The notes: generated from the sequence alone by a model not told the origin. Shown: positions 1 to 7,401, numbered from the stretch's first letter. The stretch: DNA of 64,000 bases from Antribacter gilvus (GCF_003946865.1 NZ_QXTH01000005.1:62001-126000), one strand, 5' to 3'. Translations and numbers: made by a program.

Positions 1-36
1 GTTGCTGAATCTGTGGATAGCGCGCGCACATCACCT

Positions 37-92
37 CGGCAGTTCGTCGTCGGATCGGCACCTCGAACTGCCGATCCGACGACGAACTGCCG
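37..92. repeat. 24-bp perfect inverted repeat, terminator-like
   Basis: Two perfectly complementary 24-base arms (37-60 and 69-92) flank an 8-base loop (cctcgaac). It lies 70 bp downstream of the MFS gene stop (minus strand) and could end that transcript, one entering from the left edge, or both. There is no T-tract and the stem is much longer than an ordinary terminator. Positions 1-161 contain no other convincing feature. Confidence 0.75.
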
Positions 93-161
93 GAGCAATG
101 TGCGCCGCACTCGCGCACTGACCGCACTGACCGCACCGACCGCACCCGGCGCACGGGACGG

Positions 162-1589
162 CTACGGCACCCGTGTCCGTCCCGCCAGCACCACCACCCC
201 CGCGGCCAGCGCCGCCATCAGCCCGAAGCAGGCCGCGTACGCGGGCAGCCCCACGAGGTCGTGCAGCGTCCAGAGCAGCGCACCGGTCGCGGCGGACGCG
301 CCGGCGCCCGCGAGGGCGTCGGCGACCTGGAGCCCGGAGGAGGCCAGGCCCTGCTCGTGCGGCTCGGCCAGCTCGAGCGTCAGCACGGAGAGCGTGGGGT
401 AGGCGAACCCCATGCCGAGGCCCGACAGCACCCAGGAGATCATCCCGACGGTCACCGGCACCCCGGGCGCCGCCAGCACCCCGGCGGCGAGCGTTCCCGC
501 AGCGAGCAGGGCACCGCCGAGCCGCAGGTATCCCGCGTGGGACAGCCGCAGCAGGTCCCGGCCGCGCACCCATGACGCGCCGGACCAGCCGAGCGCACCC
601 ACCGTGAGGATGAGCCCGGCGGCCGTGAGGGTGAGCCGCCGCTCGTGCACGAGCACGAGGGGGAGGAGCACCTCCGCGCCGGTGAAGGCCGCGGTCGCGA
701 GCGCGCGGACGGTGATGACGGCGGAGAGGCCGCGGGCGGCGCGCAGCGTCCCGAGGGCGAGAGCGAGCGCGCGGGCCGGACGCGGGGCGGCGGCAGACCC
801 CGCCCGGGAGGCCCTGTCGCCGACGGCCCTACCCGAGACGGCCCCGCCCGAGACGGCCCCGCCCGAGACGGCCCCGCCCGAGACGGCCCCACCAGAAGTC
901 CCGTGCCCCCGGGCCGCGGCGAGACCCGGCGCGAGCAGGATCGCGGCCACCACCGCGAGCGCGGGCACGCCCAGGAACACCCACCGCCACCCGAGGTGGG
1001 TGACGATCAGCCCGGTCAGCGCCGGCCCGACGATCGCCGGGAGCACCCACGCCGCCGCGAACGCCGAGAACACCCGCGGGCGCCGCTCGGGCGCGAAGAC
1101 CCGTGCGACCAGCACGTACAGGGCCACGGAGAACAGCCCGCTGCCGATGCCCTGCAGGGCCCGCCCCGCAATGAGCGTCCCCATGCTCGTGGCGGTCCCC
1201 GCGACGACGAGCCCGCCGGCGAACAGCGCCATGCCGGTCCACATCGCCGGGGCCGGACCGCGCCGGTCGTTCCACCAGCCCGCGGTCAGCAGCCCCACGA
1301 CGCTCGCCGCGAACGTCACCGAGAACGCCAGCGTGTAGTGCCGCAGCCCGCCCAGCTCGACGGCGACGGTGGGCATCGCGGTGGCCACAGCCAGCGCCTC
1401 GAACGCCCCGAGGGCGCACAGCGCGACCATGCCGACGAGGACCGTGCGCTGCGTGCCCGGGCTCAGCGCCGCCGCGGCGGACGCATCGGCAGTCGCCACA
1501 GCCGGCGCATCGGCAGCCCGCGCGTCGGCAGCCCGCGCATCGGCGGGCCCGCCGTGGGCCGTCGTCGTCCCGGTGTCCGGGGCCGTCAT
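162..1589 (-). CDS. MFS transporter (drug exporter type)
   Basis: Predicted integral membrane proton antiporter of the major facilitator superfamily, about 475 aa. The N-terminal 45 residues are a low-complexity Ala/Asp tail. The first hydrophobic helix follows (around residues 50-75), and then the loop GWWNDRRG, which matches the MFS motif A between helices 2 and 3 (G-x3-D-R-x-G). The central cytoplasmic loop is expanded by a GGAVS pentapeptide repeat. The ATG at 1589 overlaps the stop of the upstream oxidoreductase (ATGA), so the two genes are translationally coupled and probably form one SoxR-controlled unit. Substrate cannot be told; co-location with a redox regulator suggests a redox-cycling compound or antibiotic (inference). 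Confidence 0.85.
   Translation of the reverse strand: MTAPDTGTTTAHGGPADARAADARAADAPAVATADASAAAALSPGTQRTVLVGMVALCALGAFEALAVATAMPTVAVELGGLRHYTLAFSVTFAASVVGLLTAGWWNDRRGPAPAMWTGMALFAGGLVVAGTATSMGTLIAGRALQGIGSGLFSVALYVLVARVFAPERRPRVFSAFAAAWVLPAIVGPALTGLIVTHLGWRWVFLGVPALAVVAAILLAPGLAAARGHGTSGGAVSGGAVSGGAVSGGAVSGRAVGDRASRAGSAAAPRPARALALALGTLRAARGLSAVITVRALATAAFTGAEVLLPLVLVHERRLTLTAAGLILTVGALGWSGASWVRGRDLLRLSHAGYLRLGGALLAAGTLAAGVLAAPGVPVTVGMISWVLSGLGMGFAYPTLSVLTLELAEPHEQGLASSGLQVADALAGAGASAATGALLWTLHDLVGLPAYAACFGLMAALAAGVVVLAGRTRVP
822..896. repeat. 15-bp in-frame tandem repeat inside MFS gene
   Basis: Five units of a 15-bp repeat (gacggccccgcccga), the middle three identical and the outer two diverged. 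On the coding strand they encode repeated SGGAV in the central loop of the transporter. A multiple of 3 keeps the frame, so copy number can vary without destroying the protein. Confidence 0.8.
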
Positions 1590-2620
1590 ACCAGGACCAC
1601 CTTCCCGACGGTGCGTCGCTCCTCGAGCTCGCGGTGGGCCCGTGCGGCCTCGGCGAACGGCACGCGGTGGGTCAGCACCCGCCACGTCCCGGCGGCCGCG
1701 AGCCCGAGCGCCCGATCCTGGAAGCGTCGCATGTCGCCCGGCGCGGGGGCACCCGGGCCGACGGCGGCACGCACCTCGAGCGGTCGTGGCGCCTCCGCCG
1801 TGGCGTACCGGTTGGCGGTGCCCGACGACCAGCCGTTGACGACGACCCGTCCGCCGTCGAGCAGGAGGTCGGCCGCGGCGGTCCCGGCGTCGCCGCCGAC
1901 GCCGTCGAGGAGCAGCGTGGCGTCGTCGGCCCCGAGGGTGGCGAGCGCGGCTCGTGCCCGTGCGGTCCAGCCCGGGGCGGCGTAGTCGACCACGGCGAGG
2001 CGTTCGGAGCCGGAGAGCCCCTCGACCACCGGGGTCTTGTCGCCGCTCGCGAGCGCCAGCACGCGGGCGCCTGCCAGGAGCGCAGTCTGGACAAAAAGTG
2101 TGCCAAGCCCGCCGGCCGCGGCGGTCACCACGACGACCTCGTCCCGCCAGGGCGCCGACGGCCACGGGTCCGCCGGGTCGAGCGGCTCGGGCAGCCCGGC
2201 GACCTCCAGCGTGTACGCCGCCATGCGGCCGGTGCCGATCATGGCGATGGCCTCGGCCTCGTCGAGACCGTCGGGCACGGGGTGGAGGCCTGCGACCGGG
2301 GCGAGGGCGAGGCGGGCGTACCCGCCGCCGTCGGGCGTGGCGCCGAGGTGCGCGGCGACCCGCTGCCCCACCCAGGCCGGGTCCACCCCGGGCCCGACGG
2401 CGGCCACGGTGCCCGCGACCTCCCGCCCGGGGACCGTGGGGAGCTGGGGGAGGGGGAGCGGTCCGCCCTGCTCGCCGCGCCGGAGCGTGGTGTCGAGCAG
2501 GTGCACACCATGGGCGACGGCGGCGACGAGCACCTGCCCGGGGCCGGGCTGGGGGTCGGGCAGCCGGTCGAGCACGAGGCTCTCGGGCGGGCCGAAGGCG
2601 TGGATCCTGATCGCGTCCAT
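1586..2620 (-). CDS. zinc-independent quinone oxidoreductase (MDR/QOR-like)
   Basis: NADP-dependent oxidoreductase of the medium-chain dehydrogenase/reductase superfamily, about 344 aa, cytoplasmic. It starts with a GroES-like domain (DAIRIHAFG...) and contains the nucleotide-binding AAAGGLGTLF motif near residue 170. Zinc-binding Cys/His clusters of alcohol dehydrogenases are absent, which fits the quinone reductase branch. The ATG at 2620 has an AGGA box 7 nt upstream; another in-frame ATG at 2641 lies inside the putative operator. It is transcribed divergently from the OsmC gene across a SoxR-box-like dyad and coupled to the MFS gene. The glycine-rich motif is encoded by AT-rich codons unlike the rest of the gene, within the dispersed repeat at 2093-2108. 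Confidence 0.85.
   Translation of the reverse strand: MDAIRIHAFGPPESLVLDRLPDPQPGPGQVLVAAVAHGVHLLDTTLRRGEQGGPLPLPQLPTVPGREVAGTVAAVGPGVDPAWVGQRVAAHLGATPDGGGYARLALAPVAGLHPVPDGLDEAEAIAMIGTGRMAAYTLEVAGLPEPLDPADPWPSAPWRDEVVVVTAAAGGLGTLFVQTALLAGARVLALASGDKTPVVEGLSGSERLAVVDYAAPGWTARARAALATLGADDATLLLDGVGGDAGTAAADLLLDGGRVVVNGWSSGTANRYATAEAPRPLEVRAAVGPGAPAPGDMRRFQDRALGLAAAGTWRVLTHRVPFAEAARAHRELEERRTVGKVVLV
2093..2108. repeat. dispersed direct repeat, copy 1 (AAAAAGTGTGCCAAGC)
   Basis: A 16-bp AT-rich motif inside the oxidoreductase gene. Together with three preceding bases (2090-2108) it is identical over 19 bp to the copy at 31679-31697, and related copies lie at 30339 and 36660. All four read in the same direction. 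Here it encodes L-G-T-L-F-V of the nucleotide-binding loop with codons (CTT, ACA, TTT) that are atypical of the gene. Confidence 0.75.
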
Positions 2621-2636
2621 GTGGTCATCCTGGAAC

Positions 2637-2668
2637 CTCAACCTTGGTCCAGGTCAAGCCGTTAAGAT
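2637..2668 (+). promoter_or_regulatory. SoxR/MerR-type operator and divergent promoter region
   Basis: An imperfect dyad with halves CTCAACCT (2637-2644) and AGGTCAAG (2651-2658) separated by 6 bp; 6 of 8 positions are symmetric, resembling the SoxR box CCTCAAG...CTTGAGG. A -10 box TAAGAT (2663-2668) lies 7 nt before the OsmC start, and the dyad falls where MerR-family activators bind in their long-spacer promoters. It likely controls both the OsmC-soxR side and the oxidoreductase-MFS side. Confidence 0.55.
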
Positions 2669-2675
2669 CGGGCGC

Positions 2676-3194
2676 ATGGACGCAGCCGAGCTCCGTGCCC
2701 GTCAGGCACCCCTCAAGGAGCAGTACCGGACCGACCCGGCCGGCGCGGCCACACCGCTCGGCGCCTCGGCCACGTTCGCCGACCCCGGCATCACGGCGAC
2801 CGTCGGGTCGTGGGCGGGCCCGGTCCGTGCGGGCCTCCATCCCGCCACGGGCGGCGACGGCTCCGACGCCTGCAGCGGCGACATGCTGCTCGAGGCGGTG
2901 CTCGCCTGTGCGGGCGTGACGCTCCGTAGCGTCGCCACGGTGATGGGCGTCGAGATCCGCTCCGCCGCCCTCTCGGCGACCGGCTCGTTCGACGCCCGCG
3001 GCACGCTCGGCCTGGACCGCGAGGTCCCGGTGGGCGTCGGCCCGGTGACGATCGAGGCGGTCCTCGACACCGACGCTGACGACGCGGCCCTGCACCGTCT
3101 CGCCGTCCTCACGGAGCGGTACTGCGTGGTGGGCCAGAGCCTGCGGGTGCCGCCCGCGCTCGTGGTCCGGCGGGTCGCCGAGGGGCCGGCGTGA
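2676..3194 (+). CDS. OsmC family peroxide-detoxification protein
   Basis: OsmC/Ohr-fold protein of 172 aa, a cytoplasmic thiol-dependent peroxidase-type family. The conserved segment S-G-D-M-L-L-E-A-V-L-A-C-A-G around residues 69-82 carries one expected Cys, and a second lies in ERYCVVGQSL around 148-157, matching the two-cysteine pattern. The ATG at 2676 lies 7 nt after the -10 box TAAGAT, so the message is probably leaderless. Its stop overlaps the GTG of the SoxR gene (GTGA), giving a two-gene operon with its likely regulator. Substrate (lipid or organic hydroperoxide) is inferred from family and context. Confidence 0.85.
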   Translation: MDAAELRARQAPLKEQYRTDPAGAATPLGASATFADPGITATVGSWAGPVRAGLHPATGGDGSDACSGDMLLEAVLACAGVTLRSVATVMGVEIRSAALSATGSFDARGTLGLDREVPVGVGPVTIEAVLDTDADDAALHRLAVLTERYCVVGQSLRVPPALVVRRVAEGPA

Positions 3195-3664
3195 CCGACG
3201 ACGTCCCCTGGGACCATGACGAGCTGACGGTCGGCGAGCTCGCGGCGCGCAGCGGGGTGCGGGTCTCCGCGCTGCACTTCTACGAGAAGCAGGGGCTGAT
3301 CTCCAGCCGCCGCACGTCGGGCAACCAGCGGCGCTATCAGCGCGAGACGCTGCGGCGCGTGGCGTTCATCCGGGTGTCGCAGCGGGTGGGTATCCCGCTC
3401 GCCGACATCGGCGCGGCGCTCGCCACGCTCCCCGGCGACCGCACGCCCACGGCGAAGGACTGGCGTCGCATCTCGAAGGCCTGGCACGCCGACCTGGACG
3501 CGCGCATCGAGCAGCTCCAGCGCCTGCGCGACCATCTGACCGACTGCATCGGCTGCGGGTGCCTCTCGTTGCGCAAGTGCCGGCTGACCAACCCGTTCGA
3601 CGAGCTGGGCACCGCCGGTCCCGGGCCGCGGACGCTCCTGGTGGAGGACCTCGACCCGGCCTAG
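3191..3664 (+). CDS. soxR: redox-sensitive MerR-family activator SoxR
   Basis: MerR-family transcription factor of 157 aa. Residues about 13-80 form the winged HTH (TVGELAARSGVRVSALHFYEKQGLI), followed by a dimerisation helix and the [2Fe-2S] cluster motif CIGCGCLSLRKC (C-x2-C-x-C-x5-C) around residues 117-128, which defines SoxR. Oxidation of the cluster by redox-cycling compounds activates target promoters. In actinobacteria SoxR usually controls a few exporters and oxidoreductases; here the OsmC, quinone oxidoreductase and MFS genes next door are the obvious targets. GTG start overlaps the preceding stop by 4 nt. Confidence 0.93.
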   Translation: MTDDVPWDHDELTVGELAARSGVRVSALHFYEKQGLISSRRTSGNQRRYQRETLRRVAFIRVSQRVGIPLADIGAALATLPGDRTPTAKDWRRISKAWHADLDARIEQLQRLRDHLTDCIGCGCLSLRKCRLTNPFDELGTAGPGPRTLLVEDLDPA

Positions 3665-3674
3665 GCTCACCGGT

Positions 3675-4133
3675 GTGACCACCACGCAGCCTCACGTCCT
3701 CGTGCTCAACGGCCCCAACCTGGGCCGCCTCGGCGTCCGCGAGCCGGAGATCTACGGCCACGCCTCCATGGCAGACCTCGAGGTGTCCGCCGCGAAGTGG
3801 GGCGGCGAGCTGGGCCTGGTCGCCGAGGTGCGCCAGACCGACGACGAGTCCGAGATCGTGGGCTGGCTCCACGAGGCGGTCGACACGGGCTCGCACGTGG
3901 TGCTCAACCCCGCCGCCTTCACCCACTACAGCTACGCCCTGCGCGACGCCGCCGCCCAGGTCACCTCTGCTGGGCTGCTGCTGGTGGAGGTGCACCTGTC
4001 GAACCCCGCGAGCCGGGAGACGTTCCGCCACCTGTCCGTCGTGGCCGGTATCGCCACCGGGACGATCGCGGGCTTCGGCTTCGACTCGTACCGGCTGGCG
4101 CTGAGCGCCGTCGCCACAAGGTTGCAGACTTGA
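3675..4133 (+). CDS. aroQ: type II 3-dehydroquinate dehydratase
   Basis: Shikimate-pathway enzyme converting 3-dehydroquinate to 3-dehydroshikimate; 152 aa, normal for the small dodecameric class. Typical motifs are VLNGPNLGRLGVREPEIYG near the N-terminus (catalytic Tyr loop), NPAAFTHYSYALRDA around residues 75-89 and EVHLSNPASRE around 106-116 (catalytic His). The GTG at 3675 lies 7 nt after a -10 box TAGGCT (3662-3667) whose first three bases are the soxR stop codon, so it is probably transcribed leaderless from its own promoter. It stands apart from other aro genes in this window. Confidence 0.95.
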   Translation: MTTTQPHVLVLNGPNLGRLGVREPEIYGHASMADLEVSAAKWGGELGLVAEVRQTDDESEIVGWLHEAVDTGSHVVLNPAAFTHYSYALRDAAAQVTSAGLLLVEVHLSNPASRETFRHLSVVAGIATGTIAGFGFDSYRLALSAVATRLQT

Positions 4134-4143
4134 TTTATAGATC

Positions 4144-4189
4144 TTAAGGCTTAGACCTTGAGAACACAGAATCAAGGGTCTAGCCTTAA
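4144..4189. promoter_or_regulatory. 18-bp imperfect palindrome overlapping a leaderless promoter
   Basis: Arms 4144-4161 and 4172-4189 (TTAAGGCTTAGACCTTGA against TCAAGGGTCTAGCCTTAA) are complementary with one slipped base each side of a 10-bp spacer. A -35 TTGAGA (4158-4163) and -10 TAGCCT (4181-4186) with a 17-bp spacer sit in the two arms, and the -10 is 6 nt from the GTG of the next gene. A protein bound here would block RNA polymerase, so this is a strong operator candidate. It might also fold as a terminator for aroQ. Confidence 0.6.
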
Positions 4190-4192
4190 GGC

Positions 4193-4861
4193 GTGATCGT
4201 CCTGACCGCAGACCAGCGCGGCAGCACCCGCGGGCCCGACCTGGTGCCCGAGGTGCTGGAGACGCTCGCGCGCCTCGCCCACGGGCGTGCGGGCCTCGTC
4301 GTGGCGTTCGAGCGCACCGTCGGCGACGAGGTCCAGGGCGTGCTCGACGACGCCACGCTCACCGTCGACCTGACGCTCGCCCTCCTGAGGGACCGGGGCT
4401 GGAGCGTCGGCCTGGGCGTGGGGCCCGTCGAGGAGCCGCTGCCCCGGGTGTCGCGCGAGGCCCGAGGCCCGGCCTTCGTCCGGGCCCGCGAGGCGGTCGA
4501 GCGGGCGAAGACGAGGCCGCCCGGCGGCACGATCGCCGTCGAGGGCGGCGACCCGGACCGCGCCGCCGAGGTGGAGGCGCTCCTGCGCCTGCTCGGTGCG
4601 GTCGGCGCGCGGCGGTCCGCGGCAGGGTGGGAGACGGTCGATACGCTCGCCTCGCTGCCCGACGCCGGACAGCCCGGCCGGCAGAAGCGGGTCGCCTCCG
4701 CGCTGGGCATCAGCGAGCAGGCGGTGAGCCAGCGGCTGCGCGCGGCGCTGTGGCACGAGGAGGAGGCGGTGCGGCCGGTGGTGTGCCGGCTGCTGGGCGA
4801 ACTGAGCGTCGGCGACCCGAGCGGCGTCGACGACCTGAGCATTGAGGAGAGCAGTCGGTGA
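4193..4861 (+). CDS. SatD family protein with C-terminal HTH
   Basis: A 222-aa protein resembling the SatD family. The N-terminal part (VLTADQRGSTRGPDLVPEVLETL; DEVQGVL) has the pattern of the SatD core, related to nucleotide-cyclase-like folds. Near residues 155-185 is a helix-turn-helix (KRVASALGISEQAVSQRLRAALWHEE) like sigma-70 region 4. The role is not established in actinobacteria. The gene probably starts leaderless at GTG 4193 directly behind a palindrome, which suggests autoregulation through the HTH. It is coupled by a 4-nt overlap to the following membrane protein gene, a pairing also typical of satD loci elsewhere. Confidence 0.75.
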   Translation: MIVLTADQRGSTRGPDLVPEVLETLARLAHGRAGLVVAFERTVGDEVQGVLDDATLTVDLTLALLRDRGWSVGLGVGPVEEPLPRVSREARGPAFVRAREAVERAKTRPPGGTIAVEGGDPDRAAEVEALLRLLGAVGARRSAAGWETVDTLASLPDAGQPGRQKRVASALGISEQAVSQRLRAALWHEEEAVRPVVCRLLGELSVGDPSGVDDLSIEESSR

Positions 4862-5409
4862 CCTGGGACATCGCGGGGGACCTGAACGTCGGGCAGTGGT
4901 TCGCGATCGCGGGCGTGTGGGTGGTGACGCTCGGGCTGAGCGTGGTCGTGGGGTCGTGGGTGGTGCCCTGGGTCCTGCGGCACGCCTCGTCGGGCGACCT
5001 GCCCTGGATGCCGTGGAGGCCGCCGCCCGCGCCGCCCGCGGTGACCCCGCAGACGGCCGACCCGGCCGACCCCGGGGGGCGGATGCCCGGGGCGAGCCCC
5101 GCCTCGGGTGCGGCCGGGGGAGAGGGGGGCGAGCCGCCGTCGGGCACCATGAGCCCGCAGGCCATGGAGGTGCTGCGCGGCGGCGCCTGGCTGGGGGTGC
5201 TGGAGCGCCTGGCCATCACGTCCGCCCTGCTGGCCGGCTACCCGTACGGGATCGCGATCGTCGTGGCGATCAAGGGCCTCGGGCGCTATGCGGAGCTGCG
5301 GGAGCACCCGGTCGCGTCGGAGCGGTTCGTCGTGGGGACGCTCGCGTCGCTCATCTGGGCTGTGGGCTGCGGCCTGGGCGGGCTGATCGTCATCGCGGCG
5401 ATCATGTAA
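4858..5409 (+). CDS. membrane protein, partner of SatD-like protein
   Basis: A 183-aa integral membrane protein of unknown function. One helix near residues 12-40, a Pro/Ala/Gly-rich cytoplasmic-looking linker (about 48-95), a short amphipathic segment, a helix around 112-135 with the sequence VAIKGLGRYAELRE following, and a last helix around 155-183. The segment ERFVVGTLASLIWA resembles the C-terminal part of membrane proteins encoded next to satD in other bacteria (family recollection). GTG start overlaps the satD-like stop by 4 nt (GTGA), so the two products are probably made in fixed ratio and work together. Confidence 0.7.
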   Translation: MTWDIAGDLNVGQWFAIAGVWVVTLGLSVVVGSWVVPWVLRHASSGDLPWMPWRPPPAPPAVTPQTADPADPGGRMPGASPASGAAGGEGGEPPSGTMSPQAMEVLRGGAWLGVLERLAITSALLAGYPYGIAIVVAIKGLGRYAELREHPVASERFVVGTLASLIWAVGCGLGGLIVIAAIM

Positions 5410-5417
5410 CCCTGGAG

Positions 5418-5423
5418 TAGACT
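5418..5423 (+). promoter_or_regulatory. -10 box of efp-nusB operon
   Basis: TAGACT, a sequence used repeatedly as a -10 box in this window, lies 9 bp after the previous stop and 84 nt upstream of efp. No good -35 is visible. The leader between it and efp is GC-rich without an obvious riboswitch. Confidence 0.5.
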
Positions 5424-5507
5424 GGGCCGCTGCTCCTTGACATCCGCGGTGAGCGCCGCGCCCCCGCGGCGTGGCCCTGCGCAATCGACCGACACAGGAA
5501 GACGAAC

Positions 5508-6071
5508 GTGGCAACCAGCAACGACATCAAGAACGGCACCGTGCTCCGTATCGACGGTCAGCTCTGGACGATCATCGAGTTCCAGCACGTCAAGCCGGGC
5601 AAGGGTGGCGCGTTCGTCCGCACCAAGATGAAGAACGTGCTCTCCGGCAAGGTCGTCGACAAGACGTTCAACGCGGGCATCAAGATCGAGACGGCCAGCG
5701 TGGACCGCCGCGACTTCCAGTACCTGTACATGGACGGCGCCGACTACGTGTTCATGGACAACGACACGTACGACCAGATCATGGTCCCCCCGGCGACGGT
5801 GGGCGACGCCAAGGACTACCTCCTCGAGGGCATGAGCGTCATGGTCGCGTCGAACGACGGCACGCCGCTGTACGTCGAGCTCCCCGCCTCCGTGGTGCTG
5901 GAGATCACCTACACCGAGCCGGGCCTCCAGGGCGACCGCTCCACCGGTGGCACCAAGCCGGCCACGCTTGAGACCGGCGCCCAGATCCAGGTGCCGCTGT
6001 TCCTCGAGCAGGGCACCAAGGTCAAGGTGGACACGCGTGACGGGTCGTACCTCGGCCGTGTGAACGACTGA
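5508..6071 (+). CDS. efp: translation elongation factor P
   Basis: EF-P, 187 aa, binds stalled ribosomes between the P and E sites and promotes peptide bonds at polyproline stretches. The three-domain architecture is intact: N-terminal KOW-like domain with the loop KPGKGGAF (modifiable or tip Lys around residue 32), OB domain, and C-terminal domain ending [12 protein letters not shown]. The GTG at 5508 is preceded by AGGAAG at good spacing. The stop is immediately followed by nusB. The order efp-nusB upstream of the pyr operon is classical in actinobacteria. Confidence 0.97.
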   Translation: MATSNDIKNGTVLRIDGQLWTIIEFQHVKPGKGGAFVRTKMKNVLSGKVVDKTFNAGIKIETASVDRRDFQYLYMDGADYVFMDNDTYDQIMVPPATVGDAKDYLLEGMSVMVASNDGTPLYVELPASVVLEITYTEPGLQGDRSTGGTKPATLETGAQIQVPLFLEQGTKVKVDTRDGSYLGRVND

Positions 6072-6072
6072 C

Positions 6073-6489
6073 GTGTCTGCTCGTACCAAGGCACGCAAGC
6101 GCGCCGTAGACATCCTCTTCGAGGCCGAGCAGCGCGGCGTCGACCCGATCCGGCTCGTCGCCGACCGGGTGGTCCAGCCGCACACCGAGGCGTCCGTCCC
6201 GCAGTACACGGTCGACCTGGTCGAGGGCGTCATGGCGCACCGCGACCGCATCGACGAGCTGCTGGAGACGTACTCCCACGGCTGGACGCTCGAGCGCATG
6301 CCCGCGGTGGACCGCGCGCTGCTGCGCGTGGGCACCTGGGAGGTGCTCTTCAACGACGACGTGCCGGACGCGGTGGCCGTGGACGAGGCGGTGAGCCTCG
6401 CCGGCGACCTGTCGACCGACGACTCCCCGACGTTCGTCAACGGCCTCCTGGGCCGGATCGTGGACCTCAAGCCGAGCCTGCTGGCCTGA
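6073..6489 (+). CDS. nusB: transcription antitermination factor NusB
   Basis: NusB, 138 aa, the RNA-binding all-helical factor that joins NusE (S10) at boxA of rRNA operons to prevent premature termination. N-terminal signature SARTKARKRAVDILFEAEQRG and the C-terminal part AVDEAVSLAGDLSTDDSPTFVNGLLGRI are typical. The GTG start is one base beyond the efp stop, so efp and nusB form an operon. A GC hairpin follows the gene at 6494-6513. Confidence 0.96.
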   Translation: MSARTKARKRAVDILFEAEQRGVDPIRLVADRVVQPHTEASVPQYTVDLVEGVMAHRDRIDELLETYSHGWTLERMPAVDRALLRVGTWEVLFNDDVPDAVAVDEAVSLAGDLSTDDSPTFVNGLLGRIVDLKPSLLA

Positions 6490-6493
6490 GCCG

Positions 6494-6513
6494 GCGCCCC
6501 CAGCCTGGGGCGC
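6494..6513 (+). terminator. hairpin after nusB
   Basis: Perfect 7-bp GC stem (GCGCCCC / GGGGCGC) with a 6-base loop, 5 bp beyond the nusB stop. No U-tract follows, as is common in high-GC actinobacteria. Confidence 0.6.
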
Positions 6514-6544
6514 AACCGCCGGGTTGCAATGTAGCGCCACAGGT

Positions 6545-6590
6545 GCGAGCCTTGGTTGTGCAATCAATTGGTTGCACAACCAAGGCTCGC
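6545..6590. promoter_or_regulatory. 19-bp perfect inverted repeat, ArsR-type operator
   Basis: Arms 6545-6563 and 6572-6590 are perfectly complementary around the 8-bp core TCAATTGG. It lies 27 bp before the AHSA1-like gene and its core (TTGTGCAA...TTGCACAA) has the form of winged-helix ArsR operators. The regulator is probably the ArsR protein encoded at 7087. The repeat could alternatively fold as an mRNA hairpin. Confidence 0.6.
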
Positions 6591-6616
6591 GTCGTCTCGC
6601 GAGCGAGGAGGATGCC

Positions 6617-7090
6617 ATGACCACGCAGACCACCGCCGCGTCGATCGACCTCGACGCGCGCACCGTGACCCGGACCGTCCGCGTCCCCGCCCGCCCGCAC
6701 GCCGTCTGGCGCGCGCTCACCGAGCCCGAGCACGTGGCCGGCTGGTTCGGCGACGCCTGCGAGACCACCGACGGGGCCCCGTTCGCCGTCGGCGGGCGCG
6801 GCCGCCTGCACTTCGAGGGCTACGGCTGGTTCCCGTTCGAGGTCACACGCCTCGACCCGGGGGAGCTGCTCGCGTTCCGCTGGGGCCAGTCGGTCGACGA
6901 TCCCGACCACTACACCGAGGCCACCTTCACCCTGGTTGCTGACGGCGACGCCACGGTCCTCACCGTCCTGGAGACGGGCTTCACCGGCGCGGACGACGAC
7001 GCCGTCCGCGCCGCGCTCGAGGGCAACCGCGAGGGCTGGGACGGCGAGCTCGACGAGCTGGTCGCCTACGTGGGGTCGCGCGAGTGGTGA
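6617..7090 (+). CDS. SRPBCC/AHSA1 domain protein
   Basis: A 157-aa START/Bet v1-fold protein of the AHSA1 type, which forms a hydrophobic ligand pocket; ligand unknown. Hallmarks are the N-terminal VRVPARPHAVWRALTEPEHVAGWFGD and the core LDPGELLAFRWG, with the final helix in NREGWDGELDELVAYV. ATG 6617 has GAGGAGGATGCC upstream (good Shine-Dalgarno). It is coupled through GTGA to an ArsR regulator; such AHSA1-ArsR pairs are common and are usually autoregulated. The long palindrome just upstream is the probable operator. Confidence 0.85.
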   Translation: MTTQTTAASIDLDARTVTRTVRVPARPHAVWRALTEPEHVAGWFGDACETTDGAPFAVGGRGRLHFEGYGWFPFEVTRLDPGELLAFRWGQSVDDPDHYTEATFTLVADGDATVLTVLETGFTGADDDAVRAALEGNREGWDGELDELVAYVGSREW

Positions 7091-7401
7091 CCCCTGTGGC
7101 GGCGTTCGCCGCGCTGGCCGACGAGACGCGCTGGGCGGTGCTCCAGGCGCTCGGCGCGGAGGATCTGTCGGCGTCGGCGCTGGCCGCGCGCCTGCCGGTG
7201 ACCCGGCAGGCCGTGGCGAAGCACCTGGCGGTGCTGGAGGGGGCGGGCCTGGTGGAGTCGTACACCGCTGGCCGCGAGCGCCGGTACCGGGCGCTCGGCG
7301 CGGAGCTCACCGCGCTCGGCAGGCAGCTGGAGGGCATCGGGAAGGCGTGGGACGCGCGACTGGCCCGCCTGTCCCGGCTGGCGCAGGACCTGGACCGGTA
7401 G
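7087..7401 (+). CDS. ArsR family transcriptional regulator
   Basis: Winged-HTH repressor of 104 aa. It opens with VAAFAALADETRWAVLQAL, the ArsR first helix, and has the recognition segment LPVTRQAVAKHLAVLEGAGLVES around residues 35-58 and a wing RERRYRALG. No Cys metal-binding motif is present in the recognition helix, so metal sensing is unlikely. GTG at 7087 overlaps the stop of the SRPBCC gene; an adjacent GTG at 7084 would add one residue. It probably binds the 19-bp inverted repeat upstream of the pair. Confidence 0.88.
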   Translation: MTPVAAFAALADETRWAVLQALGAEDLSASALAARLPVTRQAVAKHLAVLEGAGLVESYTAGRERRYRALGAELTALGRQLEGIGKAWDARLARLSRLAQDLDR

